A stretch of 64,000 nt of DNA, taken from the NCBI RefSeq assembly GCF_029625315.1, contig NZ_CP121110.1, positions 4,101,001 to 4,165,000 on the forward strand. Direction: 5' to 3'. The translations under genes and the position numbers were made by a program. Of this stretch, positions 7,887 through 17,605 are shown piece after piece. How positions within the stretch are numbered: the first letter of the stretch is position 1; each line of letters begins with the position of its first letter. The notes beneath the pieces were generated by a model, which saw nothing but the letters and a program-made list of their open reading frames with translations, had not been told where the DNA came from and did not search any database. The DNA comes from Flavobacterium ginsengisoli (GTDB lineage: Bacteria; Bacteroidota; Bacteroidia; Flavobacteriales; Flavobacteriaceae).

Positions 7887-8895
7887 ATGGAAGAACGCAA
7901 TAAAACACTGGGAGAGTTTATTATTGAGAACCAAAAAGCATTTCAGTATTCGTCGGGAGAACTCTCGCGAATTATCAACTCTATTCGATTGGCAAGCAAA
8001 AGTTGTCAACCATAAAGTAAACCAAGCGGGTTTAGTAGATATTGTGGGAGCCGCAGGCGAACAGAATATTCAAGGAGAAGACCAGCAAAAATTAGATGTC
8101 TATGCAAACGAAGTATTTATCCAGACGTTAATAAACCGTGAGATTGTCTGTGGTATTGCTTCTGAAGAAAACGACGATTTTATTACTGTTCAGGGGAGCG
8201 ACAACAGTCATAATAATAAGTACGTGATCTTAATGGATCCGCTTGACGGATCTTCAAACATTGATGTAAATGTTTCTGTAGGAACTATCTTTTCTGTTTT
8301 CAGAAGAGTAACTCCAATAGGAACTCCGGTAACTAGCGAGGATTTTTTACAACCGGGAATCAATCAAGTTGCAGCAGGCTATGTAATTTATGGAACTTCA
8401 ACGATGTTGGTTTATACTACTGGACATGGCGTGAATGGTTTTACGTTAAATCCAGCGATAGGTACATTTTATCTTTCGCACCCAAACATGAAATTTCCAG
8501 AAAACGGAAATATCTATTCGGTAAACGAAGGAAATTATGTTCATTTTCCGCAGGGAGTAAAAAATTATATTAAATACTGCCAGCGCGAAGAAGGAGATAG
8601 ACCTTATACTTCAAGGTATATAGGAAGTTTGGTAGCCGATTTTCATCGAAATATGATAAAAGGCGGAGTTTATATTTATCCGACAAGTTCAAAAGCGCCA
8701 AAAGGAAAATTACGTTTGTTGTACGAATGTAATCCGATGGCATTTTTAGCAGAACAGGCGGGAGGAAAAGCAACAGATGGTTTTGGAAGAATTTTAGAAA
8801 TTCAACCAACCGAATTGCATCAAAGAGTTCCTTTCTTCTGCGGAAGCTATAATATGGTAGAAAAAGCCGAGGAATTTATGGCTGAAGCGAATTAA
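7887..8895 (+). CDS. fbp: Class I fructose-1,6-bisphosphatase (frameshift at 7992-7997)
   Basis: The gene starts [20 protein letters not shown] at 7887. One extra A in GCAAGC (7992-7997) breaks the frame; removing it gives INSIRLAAKVVNHK and a 335-residue protein. It hydrolyses fructose-1,6-bisphosphate to fructose-6-phosphate in gluconeogenesis, in the cytoplasm. The metal site [20 protein letters not shown] and the substrate segment [20 protein letters not shown] are intact. The error restores a GCAGC motif and is very likely a sequencing artefact, since the rest of the gene is undegraded. Confidence 0.93.
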
Positions 8896-8926
8896 GTATA
8901 ATTGAAAAACGAAAAATAAATACTTT

Positions 8927-9431
8927 ATGAAAAAAACATTATTATTTAGCTTCTTGGTGCTTTTTATATCCTGTAATGATTTGCCAAAAGATGCGACAAT
9001 TCAGAATATAATTAAAACTAAAATAGCTCAAGAATCTTTTGATAATGTAGAATTGGTAGATTTTAATATAGTTCGTGGTGTAGAAAACACATCTTTTGGA
9101 CATACTTATGATGTTGAATTTACGGGTAAAGTAAAATATTTAAGTCCAGGTTATGTTAGAAACGCAGACCTTACAGGGAACAAATGCAAATGAAATGAAT
9201 TTTTTAATTGTTGTTGAAAAAGTCAGTGAATCCAATAATATGCTTTATGATTATTTAAAAGTAAAAACGGGTATGATTAAAGAGATTACTGGTTCAATAC
9301 AATTTATTAAAGGTGCAGATTTATTTGATAAAAGTACTTACTCGAAACCTGATGTTTGGGATCTAAATGTGGATCAAAATTATGGAATGAGCTTAAGAGA
9401 AATTAAAAACATAAATGGTTATAAACGTTAA
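8927..9431 (+). CDS. Small lipoprotein, unknown function (frameshift at 9164-9169)
   Basis: The lipoprotein signal is MKKTLLFSFLVLFISC, with the acylated Cys at 16. The frame breaks at GCAGAC (9164-9169). Dropping one A restores GCAGC and gives 167 residues, joining YVRNA to LQGTNANEMNFLIVVEKV. No family is recognised. The text looks like a soluble alpha/beta periplasmic domain. It follows fbp closely on the same strand, but a shared role is not evident. Confidence 0.7.
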
Positions 9432-9488
9432 AACGAAGAAAACACGAGACTAACTAAGTATTTTGTTTTTAATCACATTTTACATGCA

Positions 9489-9524
9489 AACCTGACAGAT
9501 TTTTAAAACTTGTCGGGTTTTGTT
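9489..9524 (+). terminator. Rho-independent terminator
   Basis: AACCTGACA (9489-9497) pairs with TGTCGGGTT (9511-9519), with one G-T pair, followed by TTTGTTTT. It lies 57 bases after the lipoprotein stop. Confidence 0.7.
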
Positions 9525-9690
9525 TTGAGTTAAATTTTAAAACTTTAAGTATAAGATGGTTAATTGTTGCTAAGTACTGAAAACTAAAAAAATAACACGC
9601 AACCATTTTTTATTTAATACATCTTATAAGTGAATTATTTTTTCTGAGAAAAATTTGATTAAATTTAACCGACAAACTAAAACCAGTACT

Positions 9691-10107
9691 ATGAAATTAA
9701 AATTAATTTTTGGACTCTTATTAAGTATAATGTTTTTGCCACTTGCTTCTTGTGATAGTGATAAAAATGGACCTAATATTGAAGGAAAATGGGATGACAA
9801 TATCAAGCTTTCGCAAAAAACAGCCAATTTTAGTTCTGAAAGTAATTCTGTAACTATTACTTCAGAATATGATGGCTGGTGGTTGAATGGTATTGCACTA
9901 AATAAAGTGGGGGTTGACTTGAGTAATATTAATAAGATTTCAAAAGACTTTGTTGTTACAAATTCTGAATTTCAAGTAGAGAGAAAGGATGGAAAAACGA
10001 TTATTATTACAATGAATAAAAATGCAACAAATGCAGAAAGAGTTCTTTCTATTAGCCTCCAAAATGGAGATTTTTTTAATAGCATAAATGTCGTTCAAGC
10101 TAAATAA
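9691..10107 (+). CDS. Lipoprotein with BACON-like beta-sandwich domain
   Basis: 138 residues from the ATG at 9691. An upstream in-frame ATG at 9655 would add a charged extension before the signal and is rejected. The lipobox region is MFLPLASC. The remainder has short beta-strands and WW residues (SEYDGWWLNGIAL) and ends FNSINVVQAK, resembling the BACON domains of Bacteroidota surface proteins, which are often carbohydrate-associated. No partner gene is adjacent. The family assignment is tentative. Confidence 0.65.
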   Translation: MKLKLIFGLLLSIMFLPLASCDSDKNGPNIEGKWDDNIKLSQKTANFSSESNSVTITSEYDGWWLNGIALNKVGVDLSNINKISKDFVVTNSEFQVERKDGKTIIITMNKNATNAERVLSISLQNGDFFNSINVVQAK

Positions 10108-10120
10108 ACGATCTAAAAAA

Positions 10121-10159
10121 AGAAACCCGATAAAATCAATTATCGGGTTTCTTTTTTTA
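10121..10159. terminator. Strong bidirectional terminator
   Basis: AGAAACCCGATA (10121-10132) pairs perfectly with TATCGGGTTTCT (10141-10152). A T-run follows on the plus strand and an A-run precedes it, serving both convergent genes. Confidence 0.9.
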
Positions 10160-10181
10160 AATTAATTCTTAAAGAAGAATA

Positions 10182-10613
10182 TTATTTATGCATATGTTGC
10201 ATTTCATAGATAAAAGTATCTGCATCCACTTTTTTGTCAACCAATGACAATGCTTTTGCAATAATGTAATCTACGTTGCTTGGTGTAAATCCAAGGGCAA
10301 CACTTATCTTTTTTAGAAGCACTTCTTGTTTATCTTCAAGATGGTGATCAACATGAACCATTCTTGTTAAATCATATAAACGCTCTAAACGTTGAACGTA
10401 AGAATACGGTGGATTGATCGGATATTTCAAAGGATCGCTAAGAATTTCTTCGTATTCCGATTCTGTAATTTCTAAACGAGCGACAAGTTTGTCTAAAAAG
10501 GCTTTTTCTTCTGGATATACAACTCCATCTGCTAGTGCTACACGTACGATAGCAGAAAAGTGTCCTTTATTTCTTTGCTTGAATTCGCTATCAAATAATT
10601 CTGAAAATGACAT
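10182..10613 (-). CDS. TerB-family (tellurite-resistance-like) protein
   Basis: 143 residues, all-helical. The segment AIVRVALADGVVYPEEKAFL with its acidic repeat (later VDHHLEDKQEVLLKKI) is characteristic of the TerB fold. Such proteins bind metal and occur in stress and phage-related clusters as well as alone. No other ter genes are near, so tellurite resistance should not be assumed. It is a single gene, divergent from the HupE-like gene. Confidence 0.75.
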   Translation of the reverse strand: MSFSELFDSEFKQRNKGHFSAIVRVALADGVVYPEEKAFLDKLVARLEITESEYEEILSDPLKYPINPPYSYVQRLERLYDLTRMVHVDHHLEDKQEVLLKKISVALGFTPSNVDYIIAKALSLVDKKVDADTFIYEMQHMHK

Positions 10614-10781
10614 AATTAAAAGTATTTTTGTTAAACAAAGATAAATTTTATTTTAATTTAACAATTTTAAAATTCTCATAAATTTAACTTTTCTTTATTG
10701 AAGGATTTGGCTTCTCGAATATTTAAGTTTGAAAATTAATCGTAAGTTTACAGCCCCTAATTATTTAATTGCAATACACCT

Positions 10782-11376
10782 ATGTCACAATTTTGGATTT
10801 ATTTTCAAATAGGATTAAAACACGTTTTAGATATCAATGCTTACGATCACGTTCTTTTTTTAATCGCCTTAACCGTTCCGTATTTATTTAAAGACTGGAA
10901 AAGGATTTTTTTATTGGTTTCTCTTTTTACAATTGGTCATACCTTGGCTTTAATTCTTTCTGTTTACGGAATAATTGCCATAAAAGTAAATATTGTAGAA
11001 TTCTTGATTCCGATTACAATTCTCGTAACAGCTCTTTATCATTTATTTACAGCAGGAAAGACCTCAAAAAATGATGGCGTAAATCTGGTATTTTTCATAA
11101 CTTTATTCTTTGGAATTATTCACGGACTAGGTTTTTCTAATTATTTCAAAACAATTTTAGGAGGTTCTGCAACCTCAAAATTGTTACCTTTGGGAGAGTT
11201 TGCCTTAGGAATAGAAGTCTGCTCAACTAGTAGTAGTTTTTGTTGTTCTGGTAATTTCATATATAGTGCAGACTGTTTTTCGTTTTTCAAAACGCGACTG
11301 GGCACTTGTAATGTCGGCTTTTATTATTGGAGTTGTAATTCCGATGATTATTGAAAGCCCAATTTGGAACAGATAA
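10782..11376 (+). CDS. HupE/UreJ-like membrane protein (frameshift at 11217-11222)
   Basis: GTCTGC at 11217-11222 carries one extra base. Repair to GCTGC gives 197 residues ending PMIIESPIWNR at 11376. There are about six membrane helices, with His/Asp-bearing segments (HVLDINAYDHVLFL, FTIGHTLALILS, FGIIHGLGFSNYF) typical of the HupE/UreJ_2 family. Classical relatives accompany hydrogenase or urease and may carry nickel or cobalt. Here no such genes are adjacent, so the substrate is unknown. The next gene begins five bases later. Confidence 0.8.
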
Positions 11377-11381
11377 ATTAA

Positions 11382-11815
11382 ATGGAAGTAAAAAAACGGA
11401 ATAAATACGATAAAGCATATCTGAGAATTGCAAAAGAGTGGAGTTTGCTTTCTTATTGTAAACGTAAACAAGTTGGTGCTATTATCGTAAAAGATAGAAT
11501 GATCATTTCTGATGGTTACAATGGTACGCCATCTGGATTTGAAAAATTCTTTGCGAAGACGAAGACGGATTAACCCGATGGGATGTTTTACACGCCGAAG
11601 CAAATGCCATTCTAAAAGTAGCAAGATCGACTCAGTCTTGTGAAGGCGCAACACTGTATATTACGCTTTCGCCTTGCAAAGAATGCAGTAAATTAATACA
11701 TCAGTCAGGAATAAAAAGAGTGGTGTACAAAGATGGATATCGTGACGATTCTGGAATTCAATTTTTAATAAAAGCAGGTGTAGAAGTAGAACATATTCCT
11801 GTTTTGGAAGAGTAA
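11382..11815 (+). CDS. dCMP/cytidine deaminase family protein (frameshift near 11545-11553)
   Basis: The gene reads MEVKKRNKYDKAYLRIAKEW and then GTPSGFE, before the frame slips in a T-rich stretch near 11550. The continuation gives DVLHAEANAI (zinc His and catalytic Glu) and LSPCKECSK (two zinc cysteines), ending at 11815. About 144 residues. The likely reaction is deamination of dCMP to dUMP for thymidylate synthesis. The best repair is one added T, though removal of two bases is also possible. The stop overlaps the ATG of the protease gene (TAATG), so the two are coupled. Confidence 0.85.
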
Positions 11816-13392
11816 TGAAATTTAATTCGAAATATTTGCCGATCGTAATAGGAGCAACTTTTGCCCTTGGAACAATTGCCGGAAGCCTTATGAATGCTCC
11901 TGCAAGCGACCAGCTTTTGGCTAAAAATTACTCTAAAACCAAGCTTAATAAACTTATTGATTTTATCAACACCGAATATGTTGATAGCGTCAATACCGAT
12001 TCGATTGTAAACCTTACAGTCGATAATATTCTTTCTAAATTAGATCCGCATTCAGTTTATATTCCGCCAAGTGAACAGGCTGAGGTTGCCGAAAGTATGA
12101 AAGGAGATTTCGTCGGAATCGGAATCAATTTTTATATGTATAAAGATTCGGTAGCGATTATAAAGCCAGTCGAAAACGGTCCTTCAGCTAAAGCGGGAAT
12201 AAAATCTGGCGATCGTATTTTATTTGCAGGAAAAACCAAATTATATGGCAGAAAACTGCCTTCTGATAGTTTGTTTTCTAAATTAAAAGGTCTTCAAGGT
12301 TCAGAAATTGAATTGACTGTTTTTAGAAAATCAGAACAAAAGAAATTAAAGTTTAAAGTAAAACGAGATATCATTCCGATTAAGAGTGTTGATGCTTCTT
12401 TGTTAGTTGGGGATAATGTAGGTTACATCAAAATAAACCGTTTTGCAGAAACTACTTTCAACGAGTTCAAAACAGGTTTAACGAGATTAAAACAAAAAGG
12501 AATTCAGTCCCTTGTAATTGACCTTCGCGACAATGGAGGCGGTTATATGGAAGAAGCAATTGCAATTGCAGATGAATTTTTGAAAGACAAACAATTAATC
12601 GTTTTTACAAAAAGCAAAAACGGTTCTACCGAAAAAACATACGCCACAAAAGCAGGAAGTTTTGAAACTGGAAAAGTGTATGTTTTAATTAATGAAAATA
12701 GTGCTTCTGCAAGCGAAATCTTAGCTGGAGCCATTCAAGATAATGACCGCGGAACAATTGTCGGAAGACGCTCTTTTGGAAAAGGTCTAGTTCAAAGAGA
12801 AATGGATTTCAATGACGGATCTGCAGTGCGATTAACTGTAGCGCGTTATTATACTCCGACAGGAAGATCCATTCAGAAGCCATATAAAAAAGGAAACGAA
12901 GAATATTTTAAAGAATCTGAATCTAGAATTGCAACTGGCGAATTGTATGCAAAAGATAGCATAAAAGTGGCCGATTCTTTAAAATTTAAAACTCCGAAAG
13001 GTAAAATTGTTTACGGTGGTGGCGGAATTGTTCCTGATGTTTTTGTTCCAATCGAAGCAGAGCACGGAAATGAAAATGTTGCTTATTTATTGCAAACAGG
13101 AATTGTTGGCCATTTTGTTTTTGAAGAATTAGACAAAAACAGAAATGCTTTTGCAGGAGATAGTTTTGCTGGGTTTTTAGCTAAAATGAAAACTTCAGAT
13201 GTGTATTTCAAAAAATTCAAGAATTATATCCTGATGACAGGTTTAGATTTGAAATTGGATAAAACGAAAGCGCTTGTGAACCGTTATATTACCGCTGAAT
13301 TCGCCCGACAGCTGTATGGAGAATTGTATTATTATGATGTAATCTTAAAAGAAGATGCCATGATGAAAACAATTCTAGCTCCAAAGAAATAA
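11815..13392 (+). CDS. S41 family C-terminal processing protease (CtpA/Prc-like)
   Basis: 525 residues. An N-terminal membrane or signal segment (FALGTIAGSLMNA) is followed by a PDZ domain (about 95-175, VENGPSAKAGIKSGDRILF) and the S41 catalytic core with VIDLRDNGGGYMEEAI, ENSASASEILAGAIQDND (catalytic Ser) and RRSFGKGLVQ (catalytic Lys). A C-terminal helical region follows. It probably trims or degrades periplasmic proteins. It is coupled to the deaminase gene, which I regard as chance rather than function. Confidence 0.92.
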   Translation: MKFNSKYLPIVIGATFALGTIAGSLMNAPASDQLLAKNYSKTKLNKLIDFINTEYVDSVNTDSIVNLTVDNILSKLDPHSVYIPPSEQAEVAESMKGDFVGIGINFYMYKDSVAIIKPVENGPSAKAGIKSGDRILFAGKTKLYGRKLPSDSLFSKLKGLQGSEIELTVFRKSEQKKLKFKVKRDIIPIKSVDASLLVGDNVGYIKINRFAETTFNEFKTGLTRLKQKGIQSLVIDLRDNGGGYMEEAIAIADEFLKDKQLIVFTKSKNGSTEKTYATKAGSFETGKVYVLINENSASASEILAGAIQDNDRGTIVGRRSFGKGLVQREMDFNDGSAVRLTVARYYTPTGRSIQKPYKKGNEEYFKESESRIATGELYAKDSIKVADSLKFKTPKGKIVYGGGGIVPDVFVPIEAEHGNENVAYLLQTGIVGHFVFEELDKNRNAFAGDSFAGFLAKMKTSDVYFKKFKNYILMTGLDLKLDKTKALVNRYITAEFARQLYGELYYYDVILKEDAMMKTILAPKK

Positions 13393-13409
13393 CTTCAATC
13401 TTTAATATC

Positions 13410-13775
13410 ATGAAAATAGAAACCGTTGTTAATGCAGAAATCGAACTTCTAACTGCCATTAAAAAATCGGATGTTTTGGCTTTGGATACAATTCTTCATG
13501 ATGATTTATTGTTCAATATGCCAGACGGACAAACCATCACTAAAGATTTCGATTTACAGACCTACCGTTCTGGAAAGATTAAAATTGATTCTTTGGAAGG
13601 TTCTGATCAAATCGTTAATATAATTGGAGATTCGGCAGTCGTTACTGTTACAGTCGCATTAAATGGGTCTTATGATGGTAATCCGATTAACGGAGTTTTC
13701 AAATACATAAGGGTTTGGAAAAAAACAGGAAAAAATCTAAAGGTTATTGCGGGAAGCTGCGTCCAGCTGGCATAA
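13410..13775 (+). CDS. NTF2-like (DUF4440/SnoaL-type) protein
   Basis: 121 residues beginning MKIETVVNAEIELLTAIKKS, with FNMPDGQTITKDFDLQTYRS and a beta-rich C-terminus VFKYIRVWKKTGKNLKVIAG, typical of the DUF4440 cone-shaped fold. No signal peptide. Members range from enzymes to ligand binders, so the function is unknown. It follows the protease by 17 bases and may share its transcript. Confidence 0.75.
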   Translation: MKIETVVNAEIELLTAIKKSDVLALDTILHDDLLFNMPDGQTITKDFDLQTYRSGKIKIDSLEGSDQIVNIIGDSAVVTVTVALNGSYDGNPINGVFKYIRVWKKTGKNLKVIAGSCVQLA

Positions 13776-13792
13776 TTTTGGGATAATATGAA

Positions 13793-13853
13793 GCCACAGA
13801 TTAAAAAGATTAACACAGATTATAAAATCCTTTTAATCTTTTTAATCTGTGGC
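13793..13853. repeat. Inverted repeat, GCCACAGATTA family, copy 2
   Basis: GCCACAGATTA (13793-13803) and TAATCTGTGGC (13843-13853) are the same arms as at 7154-7214, with an AAAAAGATTA / TAATCTTTTT inner stem. It lies between the NTF2-like and lipoprotein genes. Confidence 0.85.
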
Positions 13854-13905
13854 TAAAGAAAAAAATAGTAATCTTGGAGATTATTACACATTTAAATATT
13901 TAAAA

Positions 13906-14223
13906 ATGAAAAATCTAAAAAGAATAAGTTTTCTAGCGCTTTTAATGACTTTTGTAATCTCTTGCACAACTATGAAAAACGATACAAATGCTGTAGTTTC
14001 AGGAAAAGTGGATGGTATAGAAGCTGGTAAAGACGGCTACACAGCCAAAATTACAACAGATGCTAAAGAAGTTTATTTTGCCACAATTAGCATTGTAAAC
14101 GTTGGCGGACCTCAAAACTACAAACAATTAAAAATTGGCGATGTAGTATCTGTAAAAGGAGAAAAATGGAAAAGTGAGGACGAAAGTCACATTAAAGTAA
14201 CAGAAATCGTTTCGGTTAAATAA
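13906..14223 (+). CDS. Small lipoprotein, OB-fold-like
   Basis: 105 residues from the ATG at 13906; the longer in-frame start at 13849 falls in the inverted repeat and is rejected. The lipobox is MTFVISC. The domain has alternating beta-strands (VVSGKVDGIEAGKDGYTAKI, LKIGDVVSVKGEKW) that resemble a small OB or SH3-like barrel. No family is named with confidence and no partner is evident. Confidence 0.65.
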   Translation: MKNLKRISFLALLMTFVISCTTMKNDTNAVVSGKVDGIEAGKDGYTAKITTDAKEVYFATISIVNVGGPQNYKQLKIGDVVSVKGEKWKSEDESHIKVTEIVSVK

Positions 14224-14258
14224 AGATTTAATTTCATTAAAAGAAACTAGTTTAATAT

Positions 14259-14874
14259 ATGAAAAAACTTCTGATAGGTTTGATCTTTTTTTGTTTTGGA
14301 TGCTCTTCAAGCCAAAAAGATATTAGAAGTATTGAGGTTATATGTTATAATTGGGATTTAAAGTACCCTACAGAATCTTTCAAAGGAAAATTTTACATTC
14401 AGCCAAAATTATATTCTATTCTAAATTTAAATGGAGAGAATCTAAGCTATGTGTGCGAATTCTCTCCAAATAAAACTGAAGTTTATTTTCATTCAAAGAT
14501 TGATGTGAAACTAATAACTGATTTGGTAAAGTCTTTGCCTGAAATTGATAAAAGTAAAGTTCTTGTAAGCTCTTATAAGCAAGATGGTTGTATGGAAAGC
14601 TCTTCGATGTTTCGATTAAAAGTTGTTTATTCTAACAATGAAGAAAAGTATTATCAATATTATTTTCAAAACAGCAAGCAATATAGATTCAGCTATAAAA
14701 AAAATATACGTTGCTTTAAAAGTAAATCAGATTGACGGAAAATATGAGAAAATGAAAGACACTCTTTCTTTTGCTGAAAAAAAGAAAGCGATTATATCTT
14801 TTTCAATGCATAACGATACATTGGCAATGCCTTTACCAGGATTGCCAGTTTATAATAAAGTAAAATTCAAATAG
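14259..14874 (+). CDS. Lipoprotein, unknown function (frameshift at 14675-14680)
   Basis: Lipobox LIFFCFGC at the N-terminus. The frame breaks at GCAAGC (14675-14680). Removing one A restores GCAGC and joins YYFQNSS to NIDSAIKKIYVALKVNQIDG, for 204 residues ending YNKVKFK. Two internal cysteines (VCEF, QDGCME). No family is recognised. It is convergent with the flavoprotein gene, whose stop lies six bases beyond. Confidence 0.65.
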
Positions 14875-14879
14875 TAATT

Positions 14880-15500
14880 TTATCGAATACTATCGTGAGC
14901 GTGAGTCTGCACGCCGTTATTCCATAAAGTAAGAATATCTGTTGCTACAGCAGCGCCACTTCCGGCAGCAATTGCCAATTGACTTCTCCATCCAGCTAAA
15001 GTTCCGATTACATAAATGCCGTCAGCAACTTTATGATCTTCGTTTTTTAGTTGAATTCGTTGTTTTTCTGGAAGTGCTTTTTTGTGAGGTTCAACAAATT
15101 GCATTAAACCTTCAATGTCGAAAGTATTGGCTGAACCAATTCCGACCACGATATTTTTTGTTTTGTATGAATTCTTGTTGGTCACTACTGTAAATTCAGG
15201 ATAACTGCCCTCAATTTTCATTACTTTCTCATTTGGAATCTGAGTAATATGTGGGTAAGTTGTTGCTAAATCCTGTGTACTTTCAGTTAGAAGCTCAGAA
15301 CCTAATTTTCCTGGAGTAATTCCGTAAGCGTTGTAAAATATTGCCTCTTGTAAAGAAGAATTTTTCTGATGAGCAAAAATTCCTATTTTTTTGTCAGTAA
15401 CAAAAGTTTTATTTTTTGCGGATCCTAAGACTAGAGCACAAGACATTCCAGATACTCCTCCGCCAATAATTAAAACATCAAACATATTATCTGTTGTCAT
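14880..15500 (-). CDS. Small FAD/NAD(P)-binding oxidoreductase, thioredoxin-reductase-like
   Basis: 206 residues. An N-terminal Rossmann motif VLIIGGGVSGMSCAL binds FAD, and the C-terminal GIYVIGTLAGWRSQLAIAAG is the second FAD segment. The protein is shorter than thioredoxin reductase (about 310) and lacks the NADPH domain and the CxxC pair, so it is a single-domain flavoprotein. The start could also be the ATG at 15485. The electron donor and acceptor are unknown. The start overlaps the end of the small membrane protein gene upstream. Confidence 0.8.
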   Translation of the reverse strand: MTTDNMFDVLIIGGGVSGMSCALVLGSAKNKTFVTDKKIGIFAHQKNSSLQEAIFYNAYGITPGKLGSELLTESTQDLATTYPHITQIPNEKVMKIEGSYPEFTVVTNKNSYKTKNIVVGIGSANTFDIEGLMQFVEPHKKALPEKQRIQLKNEDHKVADGIYVIGTLAGWRSQLAIAAGSGAAVATDILTLWNNGVQTHAHDSIR

Positions 15501-15690
15501 TCATTTTTTCTTCAATTCTTTTCGAAATTCTAAAAATCAAAAGAATCAAAACAGCGCAAAACGAAGCGGCGATTCCAATAAAAGCTACCATACTATCTCC
15601 TTGAAAAGGGTTTTGAAAGTCTAATAGCGTAATATTAAAAACAATTAAAGCTAATGCCAAAAGCACTAAGATTGAAGTGAAAATTTTCAT
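15487..15690 (-). CDS. Small two-helix membrane protein
   Basis: 67 residues: MKIFTSILVLLALALIVFNI, a short loop (LLDFQNPFQGDSM), a second helix (VAFIGIAASFCAVLILLIF) and a basic tail. It overlaps the flavoprotein start by 14 bases, which suggests coupled translation. No family function is known to me. It could assist the flavoprotein at the membrane, but this is only inferred from position. Confidence 0.6.
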   Translation of the reverse strand: MKIFTSILVLLALALIVFNITLLDFQNPFQGDSMVAFIGIAASFCAVLILLIFRISKRIEEKMNDNR

Positions 15691-15818
15691 AAGGTTGTTT
15701 TGTTTTTGCCTAAAATAATAAAGTAAAACTTTATGGAGAAATTGCCTTAAAGTTGTATTTTAGAAATTTTACGGGGTAAATGTATAAAAATAAATTTTAG
15801 ACAAACAAACCTTTAACA

Positions 15819-16376
15819 TTAGCGAGCGAATAATTTAACAGCAATTGCTAAAAGTATCACTCCAAATGTCTTGCGAACCACTCCCAGTCCGTTCTCTCCC
15901 AATAGATTTTCTATTTTTTTAGAAGACTTTAAAACGATGTATACTAAGATGATATTCAATACAATTGCAATGATAATATTAATAGTATGAAACTGAGATC
16001 GAAGCGATAATAAAGTTGTCATAGTTCCTGCTCCGGCAATTAAAGGAAAAGCCAAAGGCACAATAGAAGCAGAACCTGGTTCTTCATCACGATAAATTCT
16101 GATTCCTAAAATCATTTCTAAAGCAAGAAAGAATAATACGAAAGATCCTGCGACAGCAAACGAATGAACATCGATACCAATTAAATTTAGTAAACCTTCC
16201 CCAACAAAAAGAAAAACAATCATAATAGCTCCTGCTACAATAGAAGCTTTTTCAGATTCGATGTGTCCGACTTTAGCTCTTAAATTCACAATAATTGGAA
16301 TTGAACCAACAATATCAATTACGGCAAAAAGCACCATACTAACGGTAATGATTTCTTTAAAATCGATTTCTAACAT
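15819..16376 (-). CDS. MarC family (UPF0056) integral membrane protein
   Basis: 185 residues with about six hydrophobic helices, including DIVGSIPIIVNLRAK and the hallmark PLAFPLIAGAGTMTTLLSL. The family was once linked to multiple antibiotic resistance, but the function remains unknown. Length is close to the family norm of about 200. Single gene. Confidence 0.88.
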   Translation of the reverse strand: MLEIDFKEIITVSMVLFAVIDIVGSIPIIVNLRAKVGHIESEKASIVAGAIMIVFLFVGEGLLNLIGIDVHSFAVAGSFVLFFLALEMILGIRIYRDEEPGSASIVPLAFPLIAGAGTMTTLLSLRSQFHTINIIIAIVLNIILVYIVLKSSKKIENLLGENGLGVVRKTFGVILLAIAVKLFAR

Positions 16377-16512
16377 ATCGCTTTGATTTTTAGGGTTTAA
16401 AAAACTGTCGCAAAAGTAGTTAATAAAGTTAGGTGTTTTTTCGATACAATGTATTTTTGTTATAAAAACATGTTTTATTGGTTAAAAAAGTGATATTTGT
16501 AACAATTGGTAA

Positions 16513-16630
16513 TTTAACCGCAAAGATTCGCAAAGAAATTACGCAAAGTTCGCAAGGCTAAAAATTAATAATATTTTGCTCCCGATAGCTATCGGGATTG
16601 CGTAATTCTCCTACGCACTTTGCGGTTAAA
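16513..16630. repeat. Inverted repeat of the CGCAAAG type with an internal 16-bp palindrome
   Basis: TTTAACCGCAAAG (16513-16525) pairs with CTTTGCGGTTAAA (16618-16630). Inside are short CGCAAAG-like direct repeats and the perfect palindrome CCCGATAGCTATCGGG (16581-16596), which recurs at 40296-40311. This accounts for most of the 321-base gap upstream of the DUF3109 gene. Confidence 0.85.
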
Positions 16631-16661
16631 CATTTACAGTGTTTTATCTGTTTTCTTTGAC

Positions 16662-16669
16662 TATCTTTG
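16662..16669 (+). promoter_or_regulatory. Putative -7 element of the DUF3109 gene
   Basis: TATCTTTG matches TAnnTTTG and lies 29 bases before the ATG. No clear TTG is seen at the usual distance. Confidence 0.45.
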
Positions 16670-16697
16670 CGCTTTATAAATTACAGTATTTAATATC

Positions 16698-17267
16698 ATG
16701 TTTCAGTTAGGTAAAACTATTATTTCAGAGGATATTCTGGAAAAAGAATTTGTGTGCAACTTGTCTGCTTGTAAAGGAGCTTGTTGTGTTGATGGAGATG
16801 CGGGGGCGCCTTTGAATGAGGCTGAAACCAAAATATTAGAAGAAATCTATCCAAAAGTGAAACCTTTTTTACGAAAAGAAGGAATTGAAGCAATCGAAGC
16901 TCAAGGAACTTGGGTAAAAGGAACTGATGGAGATCTTGAAACTCCGCTTATTGATAATAAGGATTGTGCGTATGTAATTTTTGACGGAAAAACTGCGTTA
17001 TGCGGAATCGAGCAAGCATATAATCAAGGAGTAGTTGACTGGAAAAAACCTGTTTCTTGTCATTTATACCCAATTCGAGTAAAAGACTTCACAGAATTTG
17101 CGACGGTAAATTACGATAAATGGGATATTTGCGATGACGCTTGTTCGTTAGGAAAAGAATTAGAAGTTCCGGTATACAAATTTGTGAAAGAGGCGCTTAT
17201 TAGACGCTTTGGCGAAGATTGGTATTTGGAACTCGAAAAAGTAGCCGAAGAGCATAAAAATTCATAA
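16698..17267 (+). CDS. DUF3109 cysteine-rich protein
   Basis: 189 residues. Clustered cysteines, [17 protein letters not shown] near the N-terminus plus later [28 protein letters not shown] and ICDDACSLG, match DUF3109/YkgJ-like putative zinc or iron-sulfur proteins. The molecular role is unknown. Single gene, closed by a terminator. Confidence 0.85.
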   Translation: MFQLGKTIISEDILEKEFVCNLSACKGACCVDGDAGAPLNEAETKILEEIYPKVKPFLRKEGIEAIEAQGTWVKGTDGDLETPLIDNKDCAYVIFDGKTALCGIEQAYNQGVVDWKKPVSCHLYPIRVKDFTEFATVNYDKWDICDDACSLGKELEVPVYKFVKEALIRRFGEDWYLELEKVAEEHKNS

Positions 17268-17275
17268 AAAAAAAC

Positions 17276-17298
17276 AGCCTATTTGATAGGCTTTTTTT
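17276..17298 (+). terminator. Rho-independent terminator
   Basis: AGCCTAT (17276-17282) pairs with ATAGGCT (17286-17292), followed by seven T, nine bases after the DUF3109 stop. Confidence 0.85.
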
Positions 17299-17605
17299 AT
17301 GCGCTTTTTTGACTCGAAAAAATAAAATTTTGACTCAAAAAAAACTTTTTAAAACTATTCAAAATTTCTTGTTTTTTATATTTAAAAGTCTATATTTTAC
17401 GGGCTATGAGCTTTAATTATTTTGTATAAATAATTCATTTACAGTATTTTGATTATTGTATGAAAAATGTTTCAAAAAATTAACGTTGTTAAAAACTACG
17501 GCAAATTGTGAATAAGTTTGACTTTCATTTTTGGCGTTAATTGACAATCTTTGTAGTCTATTGAATTAGTAAAAAATTCGGTATAAAAATTAAATAAAAA
17601 TTGTC
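17299..17605 (+). other. Intergenic region upstream of nrdB
   Basis: 307 AT-rich bases. TTTTGACTC occurs twice near the left end (about 17307 and 17330). A near-consensus -7 element, AATCTTTG (17546-17553), is the best promoter candidate for nrdB. I looked for the paired NrdR-box palindromes and did not see them. Confidence 0.4.

Noticed and set aside
10182..10613. Tellurite resistance locus
   Set aside because: Only a lone TerB-like gene; no other ter genes are adjacent.
17299..17605. NrdR boxes upstream of nrdB
   Set aside because: No pair of the expected palindromic boxes was found by eye.
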